Shown here one piece after another: positions 25,201 through 37,062 of a stretch of DNA of 64,000 nt. The notes under the pieces were generated by a model. It worked only from the letters and a program-made list of their open reading frames with translations. It did not search any database and was not told where the DNA came from. The stretch covers positions 7,077,001 to 7,141,000 of the forward strand of contig NC_045127.1 in the NCBI RefSeq assembly GCF_007655135.1, in the 5' to 3' direction. Every line of letters starts with the position of its first letter. Within the stretch, counting starts at the first letter, position 1. A program made the translations under genes and the position numbers. The stretch comes from Punica granatum (Eukaryota > Streptophyta > Magnoliopsida > Myrtales > Lythraceae).

Positions 25201-28200
25201 ACAGCCGATCGCTCTACGCGTCTTCTTCGACCGTGCGTCGTCCTCCTTTGACTTGTGAACAGAATGTTCAACTCATTCCTGGAAGCCAGCTCCGCGTGGG
25301 TTACAAGAAACTAAATCACACAAAAGTTCTTTCTCCCTCTTCTTCTTCTTTTTCTTTTTTAGTGAATTAATAGATAAAAATTCCACAAGTTCATGCACCG
25401 TCCGTTCATCAGCCTAAAGCGGTTCAAAAATATCCTTTTATTTTTAAATTTTGTTGTCTTGCAATAATACAGAATACAAGGAATGAGGAACAAGAGATCT
25501 GTATGATAGGTATTACATGTAATAGGTATTACACTTGACCTATGTCGTAAACTAATAGTAATTCAACATATATAAGCACAAATGTCTTGTGCACACCGCT
25601 GTAATTTCAAATCAAAATATGACGACGTAATATGCCTATTCTATCCAAGGCTTTTCAGTTTGGACAAACAATGCTCTTACAGGGATTTTATATTAGGGGC
25701 GTAAGTGAAAATCCGGAAACTTGAGATCCGATCCGACTCATAAACCCGAATTCAAATTTAGGAGGTTTTTCATACCTCAATACGATTATATTCTTGGGTT
25801 TTGTAAAGAAACCCGATGGGATCGGACCCAAGTTCGATTTATTTTTAAAAATATATAGGTTTGTAATAGGTTTGTAAATATTTAATTAAAACTTGATTAT
25901 AGATTGCATCATTTTGGGTTTATATTTGAAATTGATTTTTATTGTGATGAGTAGGAGATTCAATTGCATTGAATTTATTTTGTTTAGTGATCAAAATATT
26001 ATATTGAAATCGTAATTGAATATTGAAAATGTAATTCAAATTTTATATTTTTCATTTACGGGTAACCGAGAGCCCAACCTGAGAACCCGAATCACTAACG
26101 GTCATGTTCCCAAGGTACATTTGGTTCTTTCGGGCGAGTATTTCCACGATCCAACCCGACCCGAAAGTGCAAGACCTGAGCCACCTCAAACCATTTGCAC
26201 CCTCATTTTATTTGGTGACATTATATCATCATGACACGCGTAATACTTTTAATTATATTATTCATTTATATCGTGTGGTACTTTTGAAAATTCTGATAGT
26301 ATTATACACAAGTACTAGGCCATATATATAATTAAAAATATTATACTAGCCCTTTCTTATAATAATAATAATAATAATAAAGAGTATGATGTGTCACAAC
26401 ATCATATCACCATACAGAAACCCAATTCTTATATTCAAAAGGTTGGGACTAATGTAATGTGGGCCATTCCTACTTTTCTCACAAACCCGACCATTTAAAG
26501 CTGCGACTTTGCTGCAACGCGTAGAATAAGAAATTATTTGGTAGATTTAGTCTAGTACGTCATCCATGAACTAAATGAGTAAATGATTAATACGTATAAA
26601 AATTAATCTCACTAATATTTTCAGAGAGCCTGAACATATTATTTTACACGTGTCAAACATTTGCTGACATGATATAGTAAACTGGGTCCACCTAATAATT
26701 TATCGTGTAGAACTGAACACCAAAGTCTAATATCCATGCATTCAACAACTTACATCTGTTCTTGTTCTCAGGTGCATGCTCTTGTCCCTCCAATAATATC
26801 CTTCGTGTACAGGGCTCGAAGAAATTATTGAGTGACCGATCTGGCGTCCAAGAAAAAAAAAAACCCGATGTCTTATGCATATATTATATATCGTTTTCAC
26901 AAGGAGGACCGGACTCATCCTCTTGGACGAGGCCAAACTCGAAAAGTTCCATGAAAAAGATGAGTTGCTTTTTTGTAAAAGAGGGCATGCTTTCAACGTT
27001 CTCAAGAAGCCAAATTACGACATAGGATTTCTGTCAAATCAGGTGTACTTGAACAACCGACCCCTTAGCGGGGGAAGCAGAAGCAGCTCATCTCGCAAGC
27101 GGTGCTCAATCCTCCACATGGATCACCTACTTTTGGTTGGTGACTCCGAACCTACGCTCTCGGGATGAAGCCGCGTTTGTTTCATCTTCCGCTCTTTCTT
27201 TTTTTGGTATGAATCATAATATTCAGAAGTTCAATTGAGTTTCAATTAATTCAATCGAATCGGATCGACTTAAGAATGAGTAAAACTCTCACAGCATAAA
27301 TTTTTTGTATTTTCAAGAACTCGAACTTGAGATCTTGCTTAAGTTGAATAAGTGCCGAATCGCTTGAAGCAAACGACATTGGCTTATCTTCCGCTCATTC
27401 TTTAACGCTAGTAGATTTAACTCTCTTTTCCTTTTGGGATGCTATGTATATTCCACGGGCCGAGAGCTTTATCCGGTGAGGTATAACCAACCATTGGGCT
27501 TCTTTTTGTAACGTTAATGGATCTTCCATTCCTTACTCTGTCCTTGTTCGGGAATGGGAGATATAATATGGACCGCTAAACTTTTGTGTTTTCATTTTCA
27601 GTTACATTGCTCCAAGCCCAAAAGAAAAAGAAAAATAAAAATGAAGAACTCTCGCCGGTATTTTCATAGGACCCAAACACTTGGGAACCTATAAAATTAT
27701 GTGTATTGCTTCTGGAGAATCAACTGGGCCAATGTTGGCTCGTGAAAAGATCTTTTAATTAGACATACAGTTCGTGTAAGTGAAAATACTTTATGGGAGG
27801 TTTAGCTCGGATTAAATAATGTAAATTTGAAGGTCCGCCATGAGAGCTGCTGATCTTGCTATTATATATAGTGTAAATTGAGCATTAGCTCCCCAGAATA
27901 TATACTTTGTACGTACGTACATATATAAATATATATATGCATATGCATTAGTAGGTATGAAATTAAACACCGGGGTTCATTGGGCCTAATCTCATTTCCT
28001 TCCATAAGATGCAACAAAACACCACCTTTCATGAGCCTCCGAACTGGTTCCTCCGACTCAAATTCAATGAACCCCCAATACCTTAAAGAGATGCGGACCC
28101 ATATAAAGTCAACAGCTAGCTCCTCGATAGAATCCAATCTAGACCCACAAGAAACCCGAAGATGATTTTATTGCGCCTATAATGTCAAATTCGCGATGCG

Positions 28201-30264
28201 GTCGAGCGGTCGCTGCAACATTTAGTGCTCATGCTATGTGCGTAAGAAGCTGTCATGATGAATCTATTCTTTTCGCGGGATGATGTACAACACCGATTAC
28301 TCATCATATGTCTTCCGTTGTACAGGAACTTGATATTCTAAGGCAGTTTGTTTGTTACTAAGCTTGACTACTATCCCAACCCGTGCCACGCGATATCCCC
28401 GCATTATATTTCATTTACTCGGCGCTCATCAGCTATGGAAACAACCCCAGGTATTTAGTCTACATGTTGTTACGTTCACTTTTGTTATTAATCAATCAAA
28501 GTCATGGAAATTGCTGTAATTAAGGGTCAGAATTAATTTCAGGTCAACACCTTCTTTTTAAGGTTTTCCCGCTCCACGAGGTTTACTTTCTAGTAGAGTG
28601 TTGAATGGGTTAATGAGAGTCCACGTCGATCGATAATTTGCCCTTGCCCACGAAGAGAGCCGTGGAAAATCTCACGACGAAAGTCATCAACCCTCATGAG
28701 CTGTCTAATGAACCATTAATTACGGAGCATGCAATTCTTTCCAGCTGAACAGTTACACGATTCGGTCAAGAAACTAAGACAATTAATTGAGTCGGGTCGC
28801 TCCTAATTATCTTGGTTTGATTTGCACGTAAATTGGCCTAATTAGTTCAGTGCAATGAACACTTCCAAGCTTTTCATCAGCATCTATATATATGAAACAT
28901 AGATTAGTTTCCCTCTTATATCGGGTCTGTCTGGGTGCAATGAGAAAATATTACTTGGCCTGTCCAGTTGCCGCGGGACTCAACCTCCTTGAGGATTAAA
29001 TACTAAGTTGAAATCTTGCTCTTTCACGCCATTGGATATATCAGAATAGAGTTATAGGATATGTGAGATGTCTTACGGCATTCTTCATTAAGATGGGGCT
29101 GGGCTGGGGAGTCGGGACGGCAATTACGGGTCGATGTTGTTTATGTTCTAAAACTGGACATGGAATTCCGTACCCATTCATTGAGACAATTAATGAAGTT
29201 GCCACGGGAAGTGGGGGAAGATGTGTGATCGACGGAACAAGATATATATAAGAAGAGCTAGCATTCAAGTTAATTAGGAGAAGAGACATTGAGAAGTATC
29301 CTTCTCTTTTTAGCCTCGGAACATGATGAAGGACTCAACCCAGTCACCCAAGAAGGTGTGAACTTGTGGCTGTACCCATCGAGTTAAAGCGACCCGAACC
29401 TTATCCTGAAACTCCGCACGCTTCTTGCATATTGCAATTTAACTGCCAGATAATCAAGCAGGAACTTGATTCTCATACGATTACAATTTCTTTGCCACAT
29501 ATGTGCAATCGAAGAAACCGGCATTGAAAATTAAAGGGAGTCTTGGAGGTTATAAGTTTAAGGGCACCCTTCCCGCCACGAGATGTCTTTTCTCATACCA
29601 AGGATCGAACTCAGGGCAGATAATATGTCGTCAGCTTGGCCTTTCTATGCCTCGTCGATTCCAACCTGACCAATTTTAGTCTGTGCTCATCAAATAACCA
29701 TGATTCCACTTCCTCAACAAATCTCAGAGCATGTACATGCGTGAAACATAGCTTGTATTATGTTGACTTTGACATAGGTTGTCCATGCCGTTCCCTTCAA
29801 TAGAGCATGGTCTTTATATGTCATCTAACACGTGTGAGATGGCATACAAATTAAATTTGTTTAGCACGACAACCAGAACATTCAGTATTCAAAAAGATGA
29901 TACCTTAGCAGTGTGGAGATATAATTGCGTAATAAGTAACAAACCAAATAGTCTCTAAATAATTTTTATTTATTTATTTACGAGACTTGTTATCTTAATA
30001 CAATAAAACTAAAATTTTTTTAGCAAATAAAGGGACATGAATAATCACATAATGAGTATCAAATCTGAAATCTCTTAGTAATTAAGTGAGGATGTGCACT
30101 CACTTTTAATAGGCTCCGAAAATGATTTCCTTTGAATGTGTAAAAGTAGAGTGAATTATTAATTGCCCATAAAGTTACTCAAATTTACAGGAGGTGCCAT
30201 CACCTCTCTTCGGCACTGCGGATTTCGACATATATAACACCTCTCCTTTTAATAGTATGATTAA
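22297..30264. other. Gene-free AT-rich intergenic region
   Basis: No supported gene in 8 kb. TA microsatellites lie near 22785-22818 and 23925-23945, and an ATA trinucleotide repeat at about 26359-26381. A patch at 25697-26200 reads like a degenerate non-coding transposon rich in ACCCGA/TCGGGT words. Open frames around 26742-27168 and 27862-28165 look better than average in base composition but match no family I recognise. A tRNA-like box sequence near 27320 (minus strand) belongs to the SINE-like repeats. Confidence 0.5.
29975..30110 (-). repeat. Dispersed repeat family B, copy
   Basis: Carries AATACAATAAAACTAAAATT, an AAAGGGACATGAATAATCACA-like block and TCAAATCTGAAATCTCTTAGT in the same order as the copy at 15295. 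Divergence is moderate. Confidence 0.5.
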
Positions 30265-30273
30265 TATTTTAAA

Positions 30274-31160
30274 TGGTAAATTGCACTGGTGATCCAAAAT
30301 GTTTTACAAATGTTTCATTATGGTTCAAAAAGTTTCTTTCGCTACATGATTGTACAAAATGTTTCAAAGTTGTTTCATGATGGTACAAACCGTCAACTCG
30401 AACTTGACGCCGTCAAGCCGACGCTGACGTGGCTACTACGTGTCACCTCATTGCAAACGTGACCGAAAAATTTTAAATAATTCTAAAAATTTTAAAATTT
30501 TAAAACTTTCAAAAATAATTTTATATTTTAAAAACTTTTAAAAATAATTTTAAACTTTTAATTTAAAATTTAAAATATTTTTCATTATTTAAAATTTAAA
30601 ATAAAATATTAAATTTAAAATAATTTTAATATTAAAAAAAAAAAAATTATTTAAAAATTTTAATAAAAAATTATTTAAAAATTATTATAAAAAATTTAAA
30701 AATTTAAAAAATTTTAAAAATAATTTCAAAAATTCAAAATAATTTTTTAAATTTTTCTAAAATTGTACTCTTTTTTTTGTATTTTTTGTATTTCTAAAAA
30801 AAAATTAAAAAAAAACTAAATTTTTAAAAACTAATTTTCAAAATTTTAAATTTTATTTATTTTTTTTCAAAATTTTACTCTTTTTTGTATTTTTAAAATT
30901 TTTTTTTGTATTTTTTAGGACTTTTTAAAATTTTTATTTTCTCTTAAATGACGTGGCGCACTATGATTGGTTCCATGTAACAAAAGTGACACATAGGAAG
31001 CGCCATGTCAGCAAAATGTTAACGGTGTTAGGACCAATTGACGGTTTGTACCATCATGAAATAACTTTGAAACATTTTGTACTATCATGCAGCGAAAAAA
31101 AAATTTTGAACCATAATGAAACATTTGTAAAATATTTTGGACCACCAGTATAATTTACCA
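30274..31160. mobile_element. Non-autonomous Mutator-like element, AT-rich core
   Basis: The termini are TGGTAAATT...AATTTACCA, with arms of about 200 bp (30274-30470 and 30950-31160) that are inverted copies of each other. A perfect 9-bp direct repeat, TATTTTAAA, flanks it at 30265-30273 and 31161-31169, as expected for Mutator-type insertion. The core (about 30475-30930) is extraordinarily A/T-rich, made of AAAATTTTAAA-like words on both strands. It encodes nothing. Confidence 0.9.
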
Positions 31161-32123
31161 TATTTTAAAATACACGGTTATGGTCATTTCAAAATCTAAA
31201 GCGGAGAGGATTGACATAATTAATAGATGATGGAGAAATGTGCAATTAGGTGGAGGAAGGGCTCGGCTCGTGTCCGAGCATTGTTTTTGTGCATTAAATT
31301 GCATACGAGTGGTGGTGGGCGGCAGACTGAGAGGGGACCAAGCTGTCCAGATAAAAGGCAGCAAGGTGGCTCTAATGCCGATGTGCCTGGCTCCAACATG
31401 TCCCTCAAAGTTCACACATTCTAACCTGAAAGCTCCAAATTCCCAAGTCTCTGCCCCCCTAACTCCTCTTCTCAAACATTGATCGATCTTGATATATACT
31501 GCATTTGTAAATTGGAGTATAAGCCTTGGTAGCCACAAACAGTGAAAGAAACAAATGGATATCAACTTGAGTCGGTTCAAACTTCAAACAATCTGGAATC
31601 TCTTATTTTGAAGTATAATGTTTTAAATTTGAATTTTATGAATGGAAAAAATTCACAATTGAAAGATTTTATCCCTTCATAGATTAACGTAACTCTAGCT
31701 TGATTTAGTTGAGATCGATTGAGATTTCAAATACGGTGAGATCAATGCAAACCAAAAACAAAATACAACTATATTCTCCACGAATTTTCTACTATGACTG
31801 TTTGGCATATCTTATCCTTGATCTTGGTGGGGGCATGCAAACTTTTCTTTTTCTGTGAGATAAATTCCAATTCTAAAGGAAAATCTAGAAATTCACAAAG
31901 CCATTTGAATATTTGGTTTCCTATGATAATCTTTGCTTACCTTATGAATTTTTGTATAAATATATTTGTGAACTAGGGCGCCGAAGCACATTCTGTAACG
32001 ATTTTCACATAATCTCTTCGGATTTTATAATGACCTCCGATTTTCTCCTAACATTAGTAATCTCAAATAGCCAAATTGCTTATTTGCCTGTCAAGGATTT
32101 CTCTCTTTTCAATCCAAAATCCG

Positions 32124-32425
32124 CTGTACCAACTGCGTAAGAAAGCATTCTTCCTCCACAACACAAAACTAAAGAGGATTTCATATTGTACTACTCGCTG
32201 ATCTCAAAACTAAAGAAGATTCTTTTAGGACTTCCTATGATATATTTGTTACCACTTCCCTATTTCTTATCATTGTACCTACTGAGCAAGAATGCATTCT
32301 TCATGTCCTCCACAACACAAAACTAAGGAGGATTTTCATACGGTAATGCTCACCGATCTCGACTGGAGATTCTGATAGGATTTCCTGTGATATCTTTGTT
32401 ATCGACTTTCCTATTTCTTATCAGG
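32124..32425. repeat. Diverged direct duplication, about 150-bp units
   Basis: Two neighbouring units share CTCCACAACACAAAACTAA, ATTTCATA, GATCTC and TTTCTTATCA in the same order with a spacing of about 150 bp (about 32124-32275 and 32276-32425). Copies differ by many substitutions and small indels, so the duplication is old, unlike the perfect one at 19925. Confidence 0.65.
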
Positions 32426-32479
32426 CTCGTGGATGCATGTATTTTTCCTTAAAAATGAAAAAGACAATAAATCAATAAG

Positions 32480-32615
32480 AGTTAGTTCAAGTGATTCGGT
32501 TATTATTCTCGTTAAATAAGATATCAGATTCGAGTCTTGTGAATTAAAAAATCTTTAATTCGTAGAGCTTTAACCATTAGTAGCTGACCCAGTCCTATTG
32601 AACTAGTCATGACCC
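32480..32615 (+). repeat. SINE-like repeat with tRNA-type boxes
   Basis: The start GTTAGTTCAAGTGATTCGG resembles a pol III A box. It is followed about 35 bp later by CAGATTCGAGTCTTG, a B-box-like sequence. Related sequences appear near 27280-27385 (minus strand), 57985-58140 and 63680-63810. It is a tRNA-derived SINE candidate with approximate ends. Confidence 0.45.
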
Positions 32616-32869
32616 ATTGAATTTTCATATATTATGGTTCACACTTAATAAAAAAAGTTAAAAATATATAATAGCCTAATACACCTTCATATATATATAT
32701 ATATAAGGCAAACCAGACAAACAACAATTGACCGGGCCGGCCCCTAGAAAATATGCCAACTTCTCTTGAATCTTTTCTGGATTTTAATGATGACATCCCC
32801 ACGTATACGGCGAGCCACAAGATACTTTCACTGTAGAATATATCTTGTTTCATCCCAATGATTCAGACA

Positions 32870-32919
32870 AAAAGAAAGAAAAAGAAAAAGAAAAAGAAAA
32901 AGAAAAAGAAAAAGAAAAA
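32870..32919. repeat. GAAAAA hexanucleotide microsatellite
   Basis: Seven or more GAAAAA-type units run from 32870 to 32919, upstream of the SAUR TATA box. The purine-rich strand is the coding strand. Confidence 0.9.
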
Positions 32920-32940
32920 TAGAAGATCCCATGCAGTGAT

Positions 32941-32947
32941 TATATAA
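32941..32947 (+). promoter_or_regulatory. TATA box of the SAUR gene
   Basis: TATATAA lies 108 bases before the SAUR start codon, which gives a leader of about 75-80 nt, typical for SAUR genes. I saw no TGTCTC/GAGACA auxin response element within the nearest 200 bases. Confidence 0.6.
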
Positions 32948-33054
32948 TTCCCCCACAACCCCTTTCATTTCTTCCTCAAAGCCAAAACCCCCACATTTCG
33001 TCTTCTCCGACCTTCTCTCTAATTTCTTGAGCGAAATAACACGAAGCAAAAGCC

Positions 33055-33405
33055 ATGGCGCTGACGAGGAAATCGAGCAAACTCTCCCAGACGGCGGTCC
33101 TCAAGCAGATCCTCAAGAGGTGCTCGAGCTTAGGGAGGAGACAGCAGCTGCAGCAGCAAGGCTACTACGACCACTCTGCCGAGGCACAAGCACTTCCGTT
33201 GGACGTCCCGAAGGGCCACTTCGTTGTCTACGTTGGGGAGAAGCGCACGCGGCACATCGTCCCAATCACGCTCCTTGATCGCCCAGAGTTCCAGATGCTG
33301 CTACACAGGGCCGAGGAGGAGTTCGGGTTTGACCACGACATGGGCCTAACCCTGCCATGCGAAGAGGTCGTGTTCCAGTCGCTAACTTCATCGATGCTCC
33401 GATGA
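33055..33405 (+). CDS. SAUR family auxin-responsive protein (SAUR50-like)
   Basis: A single intronless exon encodes 116 residues. The N-terminus, [19 protein letters not shown], is followed by the LKRCSSLG block typical of the SAUR8/9/10/50 group. Residues 33-46 are a Gln-rich variable loop. The SAUR core runs from [16 protein letters not shown] (47-62) through [17 protein letters not shown] (76-92) to [16 protein letters not shown] (100-115). SAURs of this type inhibit PP2C.D phosphatases at the plasma membrane, which keeps the proton pump active and promotes cell expansion. The absence of introns and the small size are normal for the family. The start is fixed by a CCATGG context and the conserved N-terminus. 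Which SAUR number it corresponds to cannot be decided without a tree. Confidence 0.96.
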   Translation: MALTRKSSKLSQTAVLKQILKRCSSLGRRQQLQQQGYYDHSAEAQALPLDVPKGHFVVYVGEKRTRHIVPITLLDRPEFQMLLHRAEEEFGFDHDMGLTLPCEEVVFQSLTSSMLR

Positions 33406-33639
33406 CCAACTTGTTGCTGGCTATCGATCACCTTCTGCTTATCTTTTTGGTTACGGTGGTTGATCTGACCCGAAAGACCCATAATAATGATTTGGGTTTT
33501 TGGATTTTGTAATTAAATTGCCGGGGTCGGGTCATATTTAGCTCACCGTGGTGTACGCGGATAATTTTGTAGCCGCAACAGCGGGAAAAAAGAACATTAC
33601 TGAAACTTCATTACTTGAATATATGAGTAAATTTTTTTT

Positions 33640-33785
33640 ATTTTTTTAATTATAAAATAGATAAATGAGTTTAGTATAATGAAATAAAAAATTTTAATAA
33701 CTAATAAAAGAACATGAGTAGTTTCACGAAAAGTATCGAATCTGAAATCTCAAAATTACATGCGACGGCGTGCATAATATATTGT
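33640..33785 (-). repeat. Dispersed repeat family B, copy
   Basis: Same order of blocks as at 15295: AGTATAATGAAATAAAAAATT, AACATGAGTAGTTTCAC and ATCGAATCTGAAATCTCAAAA. It lies 230 bp downstream of the SAUR stop codon. Confidence 0.5.
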
Positions 33786-34484
33786 GCATGAGAGGAACAT
33801 TAATTAGTAATCCTCCCAAAAAATTTTCCTAAAAATTGGTAATCCTCATGTCACTGGTGTATAATTATTCTTTTCTTAATATATTGTGCATGCATGCGGA
33901 CCCAAAAATAAACTCTTTGATGTTGGTGTGGATCTTATTATATATCTATATTATCTCCTTTTTTATCGGTTACTATGTTATCTCCTTTTTCAACTTTTTA
34001 TTGGTTTGGATAAAGCTTTTAAGTATTTATTATCTTGAAACCTTAAAGGAAATATATCCGAAAAACAACGGTAAATAACGATGAGACGGATGGATTAAAT
34101 TTTCTAGTAATTATATGGGCCTATTTGCCTAAGATCAAGCGATGTTGACATTGTTGGAGGTAATATAATTTAATAGTAATCCATGCATGCATGCCTTTTT
34201 CTCCTTTTTTTCTTTTCAATATTGTAAAGCCAAAGCCTAAGTAACACTGTACCTTCTACGACCATTTCTCTTTCTTTTAGGGGAATTTGTCTGAAGATAG
34301 CATTGGGATGAGGTTATGTTGTCGCCGTGATAAGTATTTCTGCCGTGAACCGTTGAAAACTCACTCTCTCCTATTACAGACAGCTAAAGCTTAATGAATG
34401 TTTTGTCAAAAGCAAACGAAACAATTATGTCGAAGAAAACACACAACATAGTAATCTAAGAATATAACAATCATATATATCAAG

Positions 34485-35065
34485 AATTTACCATCATTAT
34501 GCTCCCCGAAATTCATCAATCAACAATTTAATTCCTAAAAAAAATTTATAATCAAAACAGTTCTTGAATTTCAATTTCATCTACCAAAATAATCGAGACG
34601 CTAATAGATATGCTGAAAATATAACGTCAGAAGAGGAACACAGAGTGAGGAGCTTGTGTGGAAGCTCCCCTACTGGAGACCTTCCCCACTGATGAGGTCG
34701 CCAGTGGCTTCAAGGACCTCTAGTGATCTCGCTAGCGGGGGAGTCACCAGCAGGGAAGCCCCCACCTAAGCTCCCCTAGTCCCCCATCTTTTTAATTTTC
34801 TTTTCTTTTTTTATTATTTTTTCAATGTTTGAAATTGTCTAAAATTACGTCGTTTTAATTTGTTCAATTAAGTAACGGCGTTTGTCCACATCACATTTCA
34901 GTCACGGCCACCAGCGATCGAACTATTTTGATAAACCGAAGTGAAATTTATGGACTATTAATTTGGTGACGAAAATCTTTTATGTTCTAATCCATTTTCC
35001 TTACTTATCTAAAGAAATTTTTCAGGGATCAAATTGTTGGCCGATAAAATTTTCAATGACCAAAA
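34485..35065. mobile_element. Degenerate TIR element with GC-rich core
   Basis: The outer arms, read inwards, share CAACAATTT.ATNCCT then A-rich TTT, and a TTTCA.....ACCAAAATA-like block, with many mismatches. The core (34620-34800) is a GC-rich patch of repeated CTCCCCTA/GGGGGAG and CACCAG/CTGGTG words, unlike the AT-rich surroundings. No clear target duplication is left. It is probably an old Mutator-like non-autonomous element. Confidence 0.45.
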
Positions 35066-35571
35066 TAAAGGTAAACTCATCGTATCAAAGAAGAACAAAC
35101 AGCACAGTGATTTAAAATATGTGTGTGTATATATAATTTAAGCATATTTTCCATTTGACAATGAGTACTATCAAGTTTGGTGGAGCTTTATTAGCCAATA
35201 TATCTGCTAGGTGCAGGAAAAGAAGGAATTGGGGCGTGTGGCTTTGGTGATATTTTAATAATCATCTTTTTTTGTTTTTGTTTCTTTTGTAAAAGATAAA
35301 AATATCATTCTAAAAGAAAATGAAATTCAAAAACAGGAATTCCCAGTTTCCACACGCTGAATAATGTAGCAACATTTGTCAGCGTACTGGCAGGAAAAGG
35401 ATGAATTAACGTTTGAAACTCCCAATTTCATTTCGTTATATGCTTTTCCTACTTGGAAATGAATCAGGTCTGAGCGTAGGCTTTGGGTTAGGCAAAAAAA
35501 ATACAAAATCCTGATCAATCAACATCGATCCTCCTCGATCTTTTTAAGGCATGGGCCTGCCTGCCCTCTGC

Positions 35572-35610
35572 ATATATATATATATATATATATATATGTG
35601 CGTGTGTGTG
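35572..35610. repeat. AT/GT microsatellite
   Basis: An uninterrupted AT dinucleotide run passes into a GTGTGTG tract at about 35598-35611. Confidence 0.9.
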
Positions 35611-35737
35611 CGTGGTCTGGACGACCCACTCGTGCTAGCATTCAGTTGTCCGTATGCCTTGACCCCGGTGCCACTCGAGAGGCTCAATTTGGAGTCGTAA
35701 CGTAAACTCTGATGCAAAGTCTTTAGTTGGATCATAT

Positions 35738-36418
35738 CACTCCGTTTGGTTTTGTAATCTGATTTTAAGATTTTAATTATACTAACTACACAATAAAGGG
35801 CAAATTACAAAAAAAACTCAAATTTTGTAAAATATCTCAGTTTTGTCCTAAATTTTGTTTTGTAACAAAAAAACCATAAGTTTTCTAAAATGTCTCAAAA
35901 ATGACCTCCGTTATAACTTCCGTCAATTTTTGCCTACGTGTGACCTACGTGGACTGTTAAAGGGACTCACTAGCCTACGTGTGACCTACGTGGACTGTTA
36001 AAGGGACCCACCATCAGCAGCAAAAATTGACGGAAGTTATAACGGATGTCATTTTTGAGACATTTTAGAAAACTTATGGTTTTTTTGTTACAAAACAAAA
36101 TTTATGACAAAATTGAGACATTTTACAAAATTTGGGTTTTTTTTGTAATTTACCCCACAATAAAAACCAACTTCACTATACTCAATTTCACCGTATATAA
36201 ATTTACGTACAATTTCATTATACTCAATTTAATTTTTAATACTAAATTCTCTCAATTATTTATTACTTTTTTAATAATTTAATAACACAATCATTATACA
36301 ATCATCACTTTCTCTTAATTATTCATTACTTTTTCTCATAATTTAATATCACAATCATTACAACTCAATTAAAATCAAAACTCAATTTTACTTAACTCTA
36401 AAACCAAACACACCAATA
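35738..36418. repeat. MITE family A copy, split by a nested element
   Basis: The left fragment (35738-35797) starts CTCCGTTTGGTTTTGTAATC. The right fragment (36156-36418) ends TCTAAAACCAAACACACC. They are the two ends of one family A element, interrupted by the 358-bp element at 35798-36155. Removing the insert and one target copy rejoins the family sequence. Confidence 0.75.
35798..36155. mobile_element. Nested Mutator-like MITE, 358 bp
   Basis: Ends are GGGCAAATTAC and GTAATTTACCC. The arms of about 130 bp are inverted copies and include TGTCTCAAAAATGAC and CCGTTATAACTTCCGTCAAT-like blocks. A perfect 9-bp direct repeat, CACAATAAA, lies at 35789-35797 and 36156-36164. The middle (about 35934-36013) is a tandem pair of about 40 bp containing CCTACGTGTGACCTACGTGG. 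It has no coding capacity. Confidence 0.92.
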
Positions 36419-37062
36419 AAACCGATGCATATATAGTAGATTCATCATCACGCAATCTGTCACCGGAGTTTCCCTCTCCATATACTCTCATCGATGTGAG
36501 TGGGGCCAACGGACCAGATGCATGCTCTAGCTAATCTATCGATGCAACCTACCTAGGGCCATTACACTATCTGTTTGACAGATACACAAGTTGATGTCGA
36601 AGGATTCGCTACTATATGTATATTTCGGATTAAAAATCAGGACTTCCTTTTTAATTTAATTAAAATTCATCGTTGTAGAAATTTGGATGCCCGTGATCCA
36701 TGTATGTCGTGTTCTAGTAAGATGGCCCATCAGAACAGAAAACACATTAGGAAAAAAAAAATTAAATAGGAAAAAAAAATCAAAGAAAAAAATAACAGTC
36801 GTCTGATCTGACTGTTGGCCGTTGGAAATGTTGAAGGGGTGCTTGGGGTCATCGTACGAAATACATGGGCTTACTTGCAAATTGCTTTTCTTCGCGGTGC
36901 CTGCGGCGGTGCATGAGGCCCACATATCAAGAAACCGGAAAACCGGAAAACCGTAAAGTGACTGGCCATGTGATGTGGGCCCATTTTACCGGTTAACTGA
37001 CTGACACCCGCAGGTGAACGAACCATACCCCAATCGGAAATTCCTTTTTCTTTTTCTATTTT

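Larger units (their letters stand above)
31170..33054. other. Intergenic region upstream of the SAUR gene
   Basis: A less AT-rich patch at 31205-31490 has overlapping open frames on both strands, the longest 141 codons on the minus strand, with no recognisable domain. It is followed by a diverged tandem duplication (32124-32425), a SINE-like repeat and a GA-rich microsatellite just before the SAUR promoter. Confidence 0.5.

Noticed and set aside
26742..27168. Overlapping open frames on both strands
   Set aside because: Composition is slightly coding-like, but I recognise no family and frames are short.
27862..28165. Minus-strand 91-codon and plus-strand 61-codon frames
   Set aside because: Protein-like wording on the minus strand, but no family recognised; could be a fragment of an old gene.
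31155..31580. 141-codon minus-strand open frame
   Set aside because: Starts beside a MULE end, overlaps several other frames and has no domain.
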